This document shows, piece by piece, positions 18,737 to 26,560 of a stretch of DNA of 64,000 nucleotides. The stretch covers positions 124,001 through 188,000 of the forward strand of contig JACKDW010000016.1 in NCBI GenBank assembly GCA_020633295.1, read 5' to 3'. The notes under the pieces were generated by a model. That model ran no database searches. It was not told the origin of the DNA and saw only the letters and a list, made by a program, of their open reading frames with translations. The number at the start of each line of letters is the position of its first letter. The stretch's first letter is position 1. This DNA is from Myxococcales bacterium (GTDB taxonomy: Bacteria; Myxococcota_A; Polyangia; Nannocystales; Nannocystaceae). The translations under genes and the position numbers were made by a program.

Positions 18737-20317
18737 CTAGAACCACTTCCCGACGCCGAACAGCGGGCGCACGCCGAGCGCCGCCGTGACGCTCGCGCGC
18801 TCGTCGTTGCCGCGCTGCAGCGGGAAGAAGGTGACCTGCGCGGCGACGCTGGTGATCAGGTAGAAGCCGCGCGGGAGCCCCCACTGCAGGGCGAGCAGCG
18901 CGCTCACGTGGCCCGCGACGGTCGTGCGCGGCGGCGCGAATCCAGCTGTCTCAAAGGACTGCCGCAGCAGGTTCACGCCGCCGCCGAGGCCGAGCGCGAG
19001 GCTGACGATCGGCAGATCAAAGCTGTGGGTGACCGCCGCGTCGAGGTCGTAGTCGTCGGCGGTCACGACCAGTCGATCGGCGTCGAAGCCGGCGCGACAG
19101 AAGCCGAAGGTCGCGGCGACGCCGACCCAGCGCGTCTCCGCCGACCAGCCGACGCGCGCGCCGTGACACAGGCTCGAGCCCGGCGTGAGCGCGGTCCGCA
19201 GCTGATAGCCGAGCACCGGCCCGTGGGCGACGGCGCGCGCGCCTCCTCCCTTGCGGGCGAGCCGGGCGTACTCGACCCGCTTGAGCGACCCGTCGTCGAC
19301 GGTGCGGGTCGTTTGGCTCGCGACGGTGATCGTGCCCTCGAGCAGGTGGTCACGCGCGCGCCCGCGGACGAAGTAGCGGCCGGCCTTGACGTTGACGACG
19401 CGCGCGACGTCGTGGGCGCCGACCTCCGAGACGACCGCGCCCTCGGGCCCGCCCGCGAACACGAGGTAGGTGCGCCCCGTCGGGAAGCGCAGGCGCGCCC
19501 GCCCGCGCGCGACCGAGGCGACCTGCGTCAGCGTCACGCCGCCCTGCCCGCGGACGTCAAACTCGAAGGTCGGGTGCTGCGTCCCCTGCAGCGTCCGGCT
19601 GCTCGCGCGGACCGTGTGCTCGTAGGCGTAGCGGTAGGCCTCGGCCAGCGTGATGTCGCCGTCGCCGTCGCCGTCGGCCGCGCCCACGAGCCCGGAGACG
19701 AGGTAGTGCGTGAAGAAGGAGCCGCGCAGCGCGTCGGACTCCTGCGCGTCCTCGTTGGCCGAGCTCGAGGTCAGGAACACGAGCCCCTCGCCGCGCAGCC
19801 GCTCCTCGAGCGCGACGTCGAAGGTCGGCGCCGGCCGTGCCCCCTTGACGCGGGTGAGCGCGCCGGAGCGGCACGCGTCGAGCAGCAGCATGCGAAAGTC
19901 CGCGGACGAGCCGCGCACGAGCTGGCGCAGCTGCTCGAGCTCGAGGCGCTCGTCGCCGAGGTGGAGCGCGTCGGCGTCGGCGTGGCCCGAGTAGTACACG
20001 AGCAGCACCGCCTGATCGGCGCCGCGCGTGGCGCTGCGGATCCGGTCGTTGATCGAGATCAGGACGCGCCGGAGCGCGTCGGCGTCGCGGCCGAGCAGCA
20101 CCACCGTGTTCTCGTCGTGGAAGCCCCCGAGCGCGCGCAGGACCTCGGCCACGCGCGTCGCGTCGCGCTCGGCGTAGCGCAGCGCGCCCTCGTCCGCCGC
20201 GCCCTCGTTGTTGCCGATGAGCACCGCGTAGCGGACGACGGCGGCCGACGCGAGCGCGGGCGCGAGCGCGACGAGCACGAGCGCGAGCGCGGCGAGCAGC
20301 GCGGCGAGCCGCCTCAC
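18737..20317 (-). CDS. Caspase-family (C14) protease with EF-hand loop and beta-rich C-terminus, exported
   Basis: 526 residues from GTG 20317, whose GTGA overlaps the stop of the anti-sigma gene; an ATG at 20359 would overlap more deeply. A signal peptide ('LAALLAALALVLVALAPALA') is followed by the caspase fold: 'RYAVLIGNNEGA', catalytic His 112 in 'LVYYSGHAD' and catalytic Cys 149 in 'LLLDACRSGA'. Residues 215-226 ('DGDGDGDITLAE') fit a calcium EF-hand loop (D1, D3, D5, G6, I8, E12). From about residue 280 the protein is beta-rich with alternating hydrophobic residues and a C-terminal Phe, like an outer-membrane barrel or periplasmic beta domain. It is the last gene of a sigma/anti-sigma operon. 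Confidence 0.9.
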   Translation of the reverse strand: MRRLAALLAALALVLVALAPALASAAVVRYAVLIGNNEGAADEGALRYAERDATRVAEVLRALGGFHDENTVVLLGRDADALRRVLISINDRIRSATRGADQAVLLVYYSGHADADALHLGDERLELEQLRQLVRGSSADFRMLLLDACRSGALTRVKGARPAPTFDVALEERLRGEGLVFLTSSSANEDAQESDALRGSFFTHYLVSGLVGAADGDGDGDITLAEAYRYAYEHTVRASSRTLQGTQHPTFEFDVRGQGGVTLTQVASVARGRARLRFPTGRTYLVFAGGPEGAVVSEVGAHDVARVVNVKAGRYFVRGRARDHLLEGTITVASQTTRTVDDGSLKRVEYARLARKGGGARAVAHGPVLGYQLRTALTPGSSLCHGARVGWSAETRWVGVAATFGFCRAGFDADRLVVTADDYDLDAAVTHSFDLPIVSLALGLGGGVNLLRQSFETAGFAPPRTTVAGHVSALLALQWGLPRGFYLITSVAAQVTFFPLQRGNDERASVTAALGVRPLFGVGKWF

Positions 20318-21102
20318 CGGCGCGCTCGCTTGTCGAGGCGGACGCGGTCGACCTGGCACCCGGGGATCGCGGGCGCGTCGGGGCGCGCGGCGACGGCTCG
20401 CTCGAGCGCCGCGAGCGACGGCTCGCGCGCGCAGAACACCCCGTAGAGCACCTCCTCGCCGACGACGTCGTCGAGCGCGACGGCGTCGGGCAGCATGGCG
20501 CGCTCGCCGGGCGCGACCGGGCGCGCGCGATCACCTGTCGGAACGTACACGTTGACCGCGCCGGCGCCGTCGCGCCCGAGCACCGCGACGTAGCCCGACT
20601 CGGTCCACGAGTACGCGAAGCGCAGCGCGTCGCCGGGGTGCACCACGGCGCCCGGCGAGCCCTCGAGCACGGCGCCGTCGCGACGAATGAAGACCTGCAG
20701 CGCCGGCGCGCCCTTGCTGCGCGTCGCGGCGGGCTCGGGCCCGCCGGTCTCGACGCGCGAGCCGTCGCCGCCGACGCGCGGCGGCTCGAGCAGGCTGACG
20801 ATCGCCAGGACCGCAGCGGCCGCCGCCGCCGTCAGGCCCGCGACGGCCGGCCACGCGCGACGACGCGGCGGGGCCGGCGAGATGTCCGCGATCGTCTCCG
20901 GCGGCGACGCGGGCAGCGGCGGCAGCGTCGCGCTCGCGGCGTCCTCGTCGAGCTCGCGCTGGCGCGCGCGGCAGCGATCACACGCGATGACGTGGCTGCG
21001 CGCGCGCGTCGCGAGCGACGCCGCGAGCTCGCCGACGCGCAGCTGATCGAGCACCAGATCCGAGAGACAGTCCTCACCGCGCTCGCGCGTCGTCCACGTC
21101 AT
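20314..21102 (-). CDS. Zinc-finger anti-sigma factor with extracytoplasmic DUF4384-like domain
   Basis: 262 residues. The cytoplasmic N-terminus carries 'HVIACDRCRAR', the HxxxCxxC zinc motif of ZAS anti-sigma factors. One membrane helix ('AVAGLTAAAAAAVLAIVSLL', about residues 86-105) is followed by an exported domain with 'ALRFAYSWTESGYVAVLGRDG' and 'VNVYVPTG', which resembles DUF4384 sensors. It overlaps the sigma gene by ATGA (21099-21102) and the caspase-like gene by GTGA (20314-20317). By family analogy it holds the ECF sigma factor until an envelope signal releases it. Confidence 0.85.
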   Translation of the reverse strand: MTWTTRERGEDCLSDLVLDQLRVGELAASLATRARSHVIACDRCRARQRELDEDAASATLPPLPASPPETIADISPAPPRRRAWPAVAGLTAAAAAAVLAIVSLLEPPRVGGDGSRVETGGPEPAATRSKGAPALQVFIRRDGAVLEGSPGAVVHPGDALRFAYSWTESGYVAVLGRDGAGAVNVYVPTGDRARPVAPGERAMLPDAVALDDVVGEEVLYGVFCAREPSLAALERAVAARPDAPAIPGCQVDRVRLDKRARR

Positions 21103-21572
21103 GGCCGCGCCTCCTGAGACAGCGTCGCGCGCGCGCGCGCGAGCAGGTTGCCGACGTGACGACGCGAGCAGCCCAGCAGCGTCGCCACCTCGGCCTGCGA
21201 CATCTCGTCGACGTAGTAGTATACGACCGCGCGCGCCTGCTCGTCGGGCAGCCGCAGCAGCAGCTCGCGCACCAGCGCCAGGCTCTCGGCGCGCGCCGGC
21301 GCGCCGCCCTGCTGCGGCGGAGACCGCCGCGCGAGCAGGCGCCCGCGCGTCCGCGCGTCGCGGAGCCGGTTGAGGCAGAGGTTCGTGGTCGCCTTGTACA
21401 GAAACGCCATCAACGATCCTGTCCCCGAGAACTGCTCGGGCCGCGCGAGCAGCGAGGTGAACAGCTCCTGCACGACCTCGCGCGCGTCGGCCTCGTCGCC
21501 CAAGATGCTCCGCGCGCGCCGCAGCACTGCGGGCCCGTGGGATCGATAGGCGGCTTCGAGGGACGCGCGCAC
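21099..21572 (-). CDS. ECF-type RNA polymerase sigma factor
   Basis: 157 residues from GTG 21572. Region 2 includes 'AREVVQELFTSLLARPEQF' and 'LMAFLYKATTNLCLNRLRD'; region 4 is 'LLRLPDEQARAVVYYYVDEMSQAEVATLLG' in two parts, with the helix-turn-helix 'SQAEVATLLGCSRRHVGNLL'. It directs polymerase to a regulon that probably includes its own operon. It is the first gene of the coupled sigma/anti-sigma/caspase operon; stop and next start overlap as ATGA. The start is short of the usual upstream helix but no better codon is in frame. Confidence 0.9.
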   Translation of the reverse strand: MRASLEAAYRSHGPAVLRRARSILGDEADAREVVQELFTSLLARPEQFSGTGSLMAFLYKATTNLCLNRLRDARTRGRLLARRSPPQQGGAPARAESLALVRELLLRLPDEQARAVVYYYVDEMSQAEVATLLGCSRRHVGNLLARARATLSQEARP

Positions 21573-21658
21573 CGGCGGGGAGCGTACCGTGGGCGCGACG
21601 CGGTCGCGCCCCTCGTCTCGCGCGCGCGCGTCGCGATCGGCGACACGCGCGGGGTGAC

Positions 21659-22555
21659 TCAGAGACCCGGCCAATCGATGGTCTCGAACGCGGTGAGCTC
21701 GACGCTGATCTCGGTGGCCAGATCGCCCGCGCTGGGCTTGTACGCGTCGTCGGTGGCGAAGCAGCCCTCGCCCGGGATCGGCTCGACATCGTCGCAATTC
21801 ACGCCCGGCACGACCTCGACCACGTGATACCCCACGTCGTAGGCGCCGCCGAGGTACTGACCCCAGTCGGAGTCCGCCGGGATCGGATCCGCCGCGTAGA
21901 TCAGCACGTGCGCGCCGCTGCCACCGATGATCGCGGGCGGCGGCGCGTCGTCGTAGAGGCTGAGGCTGATGGTCTCGACCTCGGGGTCGGCGACGATGAA
22001 CCAGCCATAGGCGATCCGCAGGCCGCCCGCGTCCTGGAGCAGCGCGTCGGCGGGCGGCGGCTGATAGAGGTTGAGGGTGAAGGCCGCCGGGAACTCGCCC
22101 GACACGGACACGCGCTCCCCGGAGGCTCCGTCGACGCAGAGGTCCCAGTCGATGTTGAAGAACCACTCCCAGCCGCAGGCCTGCACGCACGCGCCGTAGG
22201 GCACCTGCTGCTCGGCGTTGCAGATATCCGGCTCCGGCCCGCAGGCCTGCACGCACTCCCACGCGTCGACGCTCCCGCCGCCGCCGCCGCTGCAATTGAT
22301 CTCGGGTCCGCCGCAGGTCCCGGACTTGTCCGAGAACCACAGCACGGCGACGTCGGCGGCGGTCGCCATGCCGTCGGACTGCACCGCGCCGCGGATCGTG
22401 GCGAGCGGCTCGCCGGAGTACTCATCGTCGACCTGCGGATCGCAGGCGAACGCGGGTGAGAGCACAATCGGCAGCGCGAGGCCGAGCGTCAGGAGGGTCA
22501 GAGGGCGCGCGAGCAGACGGGCGCGAACGGGGCGAGAGTTGGCGAGAAGGGTCAT
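21659..22555 (-). CDS. Cys-containing lipoprotein or exported protein
   Basis: 298 residues from ATG 22555, preceded by a strong AAGGAG ribosome site. The signal peptide 'LTLLTLGLALPIVLSPAFAC' ends with a lipobox-like sequence. Cysteine motifs such as 'WECVQACGPEPDIC' and 'YGACVQACGWEWFF' resemble those of the neighbouring pseudogene. The C-terminal half is beta-rich ('TISLSLYDDAPPPAIIG'). No catalytic motif is recognised. It lies upstream of the sigma operon on the same strand (86 bases), but I cannot say whether they are co-transcribed. Confidence 0.75.
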   Translation of the reverse strand: MTLLANSRPVRARLLARPLTLLTLGLALPIVLSPAFACDPQVDDEYSGEPLATIRGAVQSDGMATAADVAVLWFSDKSGTCGGPEINCSGGGGGSVDAWECVQACGPEPDICNAEQQVPYGACVQACGWEWFFNIDWDLCVDGASGERVSVSGEFPAAFTLNLYQPPPADALLQDAGGLRIAYGWFIVADPEVETISLSLYDDAPPPAIIGGSGAHVLIYAADPIPADSDWGQYLGGAYDVGYHVVEVVPGVNCDDVEPIPGEGCFATDDAYKPSAGDLATEISVELTAFETIDWPGL

Positions 22556-22607
22556 GGGGCTCCTTGTGCGTGTAAGGACCGCGACCGCCTCGAGTTGGGC
22601 ACGGCAG

Positions 22608-22632
22608 GGCGAGAGTTTTTTCGGTTTTTTTC
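22608..22632 (-). promoter_or_regulatory. Phased A-tracts upstream of 22555 gene
   Basis: On the minus strand seven As (22631-22625), CCG and six As (22621-22616) lie 60-76 bases upstream of the start at 22555, in otherwise very GC-rich DNA. Their position fits an UP-element or bent promoter DNA for that gene. They have no preceding stem, so a plus-strand terminator is less likely. Confidence 0.35.
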
Positions 22633-22711
22633 GCGCGCCGCTCACCGTGACCGCCCCGCTCGAGTGTGGCGCCTCGGGGACCCCGCCGTCGACACGAACC
22701 CGCCCGCCCGG

Positions 22712-22845
22712 CTCTCCCGTCCGTCGCTCCCGCCCGTCTCTCCCGTCCGTCTCTCCCGTCCGTCTCTCCCGTCCGTCTCTCCCGCCCGTCTCTCCCGCCC
22801 GTCTCTCCCGCACGTCTCTCCGCACGTCTCTCTGCCTGTCTCTAG
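22712..22845. repeat. 13-bp minisatellite, about ten units
   Basis: Eight 13-base units with consensus CTCTCCCGTCCGT run head to tail from 22712 to 22815. They are followed by two 12-base degenerate units (22816-22839) and a final partial CTCTAG. Units vary only at a few positions (T/C at 9, C/A at 11). The last bases form the stop codon of the lipoprotein pseudogene on the minus strand. The array separates that pseudogene from the promoter of the gene starting at 22555. Confidence 0.9.
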
Positions 22846-23505
22846 AGTTCAAAGTTGCAGCACGGGTTCAGCGCGTCGACCGGGGCGGCGGGCGGCGCTT
22901 CACAGATCCCGCTGGACGGGCACTCCCCCACGGCCTCGCCGTTCTACAGGCACACGCACGTGTCCCCTTCGCACGTCATCGCGTAGGTCTTCACCGGGCA
23001 GGTAAACGAGAACGAGCAGGCGCTCGCGCCGTCGCTGTCGCTATTGCCGACGCAGTCCAGCTGCTCACACGCCTGCTGGGCGAGCTCGTCCTCCTCGCTA
23101 CAGCCCGTGGAGGAGAAGCCCTCGCACGGGAGCTCGACCCAGCACGCGTAGAAGCCCGCGATCGCGTCCTCGCAGCTCGGGGTGGGCGCCCACTCGAGGC
23201 CGTACGCGCAATTCTCCAGGCACACGTCGTACGGCGCCCCGGCGACGCACTGCGTAGTGGCTGCAGGCTAGCTCGCAGAGCGTCGCCTCCTCGGTCGTCG
23301 CTCCCTCCGTCGTCGCTCCCTCCGTCGTCGACGGCGTGGTCGTCGTCGCCATGGAGGTAGTCTCCCCCTCCGTCGTCGACGCGTCGGTCGTCGTCCCCGC
23401 GTCGGTCGTCGACGACGTGCCCGCGCCCGTGTTGTCGGGCGGGGACGGGCTGCACGCGATCAAGGCGACGGCCGCGACGAGCCCCACGCGACGCGAGCGA
23501 TCCAT
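22842..23505 (-). pseudogene. Decayed Cys-rich lipoprotein gene
   Basis: From ATG 23505 the reading is a clear lipoprotein: 'VGLVAAVALIACSPS' with lipobox, a Thr/Ser/Glu linker with 'TTEGATTEGATTEE' and 'LCELACSHY'. At about 23253 a one-base insertion (or two-base loss) shifts the frame; the continuation 'QCVAGAPYDVCLENCAYGLE' is in the next frame. A TAG at 22944-22946 then interrupts 'CVCL'; beyond it the same frame reads 'NGEAVGECPSSGICEAPP' and 'ALNPCCNFEL' to the natural stop at 22842-22844. Two independent lesions make an active gene unlikely. Confidence 0.85.
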
Positions 23506-23707
23506 GCTCGCACGGTACCGTAAGCTCGCTGCGAGCGCGCGAGCTCGTCGCAACCTGCACGCACAGCCCGATCGACGCGATCGACCTGCGGCCCACGGCT
23601 CGTGGAGTCGCCCCCGCCGAGCTCGCGGGGTCGACGAGCGGCCTGTAGACCACCGTCGAATCCATTCTCCCTCGCCTCGGCGACCGCGATCCAGACCGCG
23701 TCGGTGT

Positions 23708-24742
23708 ATGCTGATGACCGTGACGCTCGCGCTCCCGCTGCTCGCCGCGCTCGTCGGTCCGCCCACCCCGTCCGCGTCCGCGCCCGCGACCGCGCCCGCG
23801 ATCCCGAGCACGATCACGCCCGCGCGGCCGGACCCCGCGCTGGCGCGCGCGCGCGCGCTCGGCCTTCGCCCACGAGCGGACGGCGGCTTCGAATACGCCG
23901 GCGCGACCGGGGAGCGCTTCGACGCCACCATCCACCGCGACGGCACGGTCGAGTTCCACCTCGACCCCACGATCCAGATCAAGCCCGACGGCGTGTGCCT
24001 GATCGCGGTCTGCGTGGTGCGCGGCATGGCCAAAGGGGCACGTCAGTCACGTCGCCAGCAGGTCAAGCGCGCGGCCGTGGTCACGATCGCCGAGCTCGCC
24101 GCGGGCCTCGTCGCCGGCGCCGTCGGCCTGCCGCTGCCGCGCACCACGCCGCTGCAGCTCGCGCCCGGCTCGCAGCCGCCGCCGGGCGGCACCACCGCGC
24201 TCGGCATCCCGGGCTCCGGCTCGCTCACCAACCCGAGCGTCCCCAACCACGTCGGCGGCACGGTGCAGGGGCGCTACGGCTACCTCCCGCAGCCCACGGC
24301 GGCGATGACCGCGTTCATGGACCGGACCTTCGAGCTGCGCCTCGAGCTGGTCAAGGCCGCCGACCAGGAGCGGCTCGAGCGTGAGCTCGAGCGCCTGCCG
24401 CTCGCGCTGCTCGAGGCGTGGAGCGCCGCGCCCACGCTCGCGCAGCGTCACGAGCTCGTGCTGCAGGCCTGGGACGACCTGATCCCGCTGCCCTCGCCGC
24501 ACCGCGACGCGGTGCTCACGGCGTCGGCGGACCGCGAGCTCGAGCGCCGGCGCGAGGACGCGGCCACGCGCGCCCGCGCCGTCATCCTCGAGCTCGTGCG
24601 CGAGCGCGCCCCGGCCGGCTCCGCCTCGGCGTTCACGCGGGCGGAGCTCGACGCGTTCAACCGCGGGCGACCGGCGCGCGATCAGTTCACGCCCTACGCC
24701 GCCGTCGCCCACGAGAGTCGCGCCGCGCGGAGCCCTCGCTAG
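23708..24742 (+). CDS. Exported protein of unknown function
   Basis: 344 residues from ATG 23708 (ATG 23714 also possible). A signal peptide ('TVTLALPLLAALVG') precedes an Ala/Pro/Ser-rich linker. A compact part ('GFEYAGATGERFDATIHRDG') and a short hydrophobic stretch ('VTIAELAAGLVAGAVGLPL') follow, then a helical charged C-terminal half. Its TAG (24740-24742) and the TAG of the convergent gene (24741-24739) share the palindrome CTAG. No family is recognised. Confidence 0.7.
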   Translation: MLMTVTLALPLLAALVGPPTPSASAPATAPAIPSTITPARPDPALARARALGLRPRADGGFEYAGATGERFDATIHRDGTVEFHLDPTIQIKPDGVCLIAVCVVRGMAKGARQSRRQQVKRAAVVTIAELAAGLVAGAVGLPLPRTTPLQLAPGSQPPPGGTTALGIPGSGSLTNPSVPNHVGGTVQGRYGYLPQPTAAMTAFMDRTFELRLELVKAADQERLERELERLPLALLEAWSAAPTLAQRHELVLQAWDDLIPLPSPHRDAVLTASADRELERRREDAATRARAVILELVRERAPAGSASAFTRAELDAFNRGRPARDQFTPYAAVAHESRAARSPR

Positions 24743-25848
24743 GGGCCGTCGAGGTTGAGCGCGTCCGCGACCTCCACGACGTCGCCCTGCAGGAAGAAGT
24801 CGACCGCGATGAAGTTCGGCACGCGCCCGGCATAGGCCGCGCACTCGAGCGCGCGCCCGTGCAGCACGTCGAACTGGTTGACCTCGGCCGCGTTCGCCTC
24901 GCTCGGCAGGTCGAGCAGGTTGTTGACCCAGTGGTTCATGAGGTACAGGTCGTTGTCCTGGCTGCCGCGGTTGAGCTCGCAGGAGAACTCCGACGGGCTC
25001 ATGAACGAGTACGGCGTGTCCCAGGCCACGTCCCAGACGTGGTGGTACCAGGCCGGCGGCGGCCCGCCGCTCTCGGCCGTGACGACCAGGCGGGTGTCGG
25101 CCTCGATCAGCGCCCCCAGCGTCGGCCAGGGCGCGCCGTCCTCGTGGGCGTAGACCCGCGCGGTCAGCCCCGCCTGCTCGAAGTCCGCGACCATCGCGTC
25201 GACGCCGACGTGGTCCTCGTAGATGATCGCCAGGACCTCGCGCGGGTTGGCGTCGAGGAAGTCGCGGATCAGCGCGAGCCCCTCCGCGTGCGGCTGGTTC
25301 CCGAGCGCGCATGTCCCGTGACACATGTAGGTTCCGCCCTGGTAGTCGTGCACGTCGATCAGCATCGCGCGGATGCCGTAGTCGAGCTGGGCCCCGATCC
25401 CCTCGGTGTGATTGGCGACGATCTGCGAGTAGCCCTCGCTCAGCGCCGAGTTCGAGTTGTGCGTCGCGGGGAACACGACCTGGTCGAAGGGGCGGTCGCA
25501 GAGCTCGACGTGCCCGTTGCACGGCTCCAGCCCCGGCCCCGTGCTGCCCTCGCTCGTCGTCGCGTCCTCGCTCGTCGTCGGGCCCGCGCCCGTCGTCGGG
25601 CCCGCGCCCGTCGTCGCGTCCGCGCCCGTCGAGCCGGCGCTGGTCATCCCGCCGCTGCCGCCCGCGGTCATCGACGCCTCGCTCGTCCCGGCGTCGCTCG
25701 TCGCCCCTGCGGTCTCGCCCTGGGTCGCGCTCGCGTCGCTCGTCGCCCCGTCGCTCGTGGGGCCGGTCGAGCCGCTGTCGCCGCACGCGACGAAGGTGAG
25801 CGCGAGCGCGAGCGCGCCGTGACTGATTCGTGTTCTGCTCGTCACCAC
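24739..25848 (-). CDS. PI-PLC X-domain-like lipoprotein
   Basis: About 369 residues from one of two adjacent GTG codons (25848 or 25845). A short signal peptide ends in 'ALTFVACGDS', then a Ser/Thr/Gly/Ala linker of about 80 residues. The catalytic-like part has 'FPATHNSNSA' and 'GIRAMLIDVHDYQGGTYMCH', the two histidine motifs of phosphatidylinositol-specific phospholipase C X domains, followed by 'LDANPREVLAIIYEDHV'. Bacterial members cleave phospholipid headgroups without calcium; whether this one does is unknown. Anchored in the envelope, it would face outward or the periplasm. Confidence 0.85.
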   Translation of the reverse strand: MVTSRTRISHGALALALTFVACGDSGSTGPTSDGATSDASATQGETAGATSDAGTSEASMTAGGSGGMTSAGSTGADATTGAGPTTGAGPTTSEDATTSEGSTGPGLEPCNGHVELCDRPFDQVVFPATHNSNSALSEGYSQIVANHTEGIGAQLDYGIRAMLIDVHDYQGGTYMCHGTCALGNQPHAEGLALIRDFLDANPREVLAIIYEDHVGVDAMVADFEQAGLTARVYAHEDGAPWPTLGALIEADTRLVVTAESGGPPPAWYHHVWDVAWDTPYSFMSPSEFSCELNRGSQDNDLYLMNHWVNNLLDLPSEANAAEVNQFDVLHGRALECAAYAGRVPNFIAVDFFLQGDVVEVADALNLDGP

Positions 25849-26085
25849 CGCGTCGCATCGTAGCGCGAAACCAAGCGCCGGTTCGTCGGTTTCGCTCGCG
25901 ATCGCGCGCGCGTCCCTCGAGACCTTCACCACGCCGCGGCGCTCGAAGGGCGCCCCTGCCGAGCCGCGGCGCGCTCGCGCGTCTCCTACACCTCAGCACC
26001 CACCGCCGCTCCAGAGCATCACGCCGACGCGAGTTGGCTGACCTTCGGACCATGTGGTTCGACGTGCTAGGCTCGACGCCCTCAG

Positions 26086-26541
26086 GTGCCCGTTCTACGC
26101 CTGCAGACGCTCATCCGCGCGCCCCCGCCGGACGTCTTCGACGCCTCGCTCGACGTGGGCCTGCACCAGGCGTCCGCGCGCGGGACCGGCGAGCGCGTCA
26201 TCGCCGGGCGCCGCGAGGGTCGCCTCGAGCTCGGCGAGACCGTCACCTGGTCCGCGCGACACTTCGGCCTGCGCTGGTCGATGACGGTCGCGATCGTCGA
26301 GCACGAGCGCCCACATCGCTTCGTCGACGAGATGGTCTCCGGCCCGTTCGCCGCGATGCGACACGAGCACCGCTTCGCGCCGCGCCACGGCGGCGCCGCC
26401 ACGGCGATGGAGGACGTGTTCTCGTTCCGCGCGCCGCTCGGGCCGCTCGGACGAATCGCCGAGCGCCTCGCGCTCACGCGCCACATGCGGCGCTTCCTCG
26501 CCGGGCGCAACGAGCACCTCAAGCGCGCGCTCGAGGGATGA
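26086..26541 (+). CDS. SRPBCC-family (START-like) protein
   Basis: 151 residues from GTG 26086. The pattern of a polyketide-cyclase/SRPBCC ligand-binding fold is visible: an opening strand with 'APPPDVFDASLDV', the middle 'LGETVTWSARHFG', 'ERPHRFVDEMVSGPFAAMRH', 'HGGAATAMEDVFSF' and a long C-terminal helix. Proteins of this type with 'GPF..M.HEH.F' are often annotated as cell-division-inhibitor-like cyclases. No signal peptide. The ligand cannot be inferred. Confidence 0.8.
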   Translation: MPVLRLQTLIRAPPPDVFDASLDVGLHQASARGTGERVIAGRREGRLELGETVTWSARHFGLRWSMTVAIVEHERPHRFVDEMVSGPFAAMRHEHRFAPRHGGAATAMEDVFSFRAPLGPLGRIAERLALTRHMRRFLAGRNEHLKRALEG

Positions 26542-26560
26542 CGCGGCGCGCGGCGTCGCC

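Noticed and set aside
22608..22632. T-tracts considered as a plus-strand terminator.
   Set aside because: No GC stem precedes them and no plus-strand gene ends nearby; their place fits the promoter of the minus-strand gene better.
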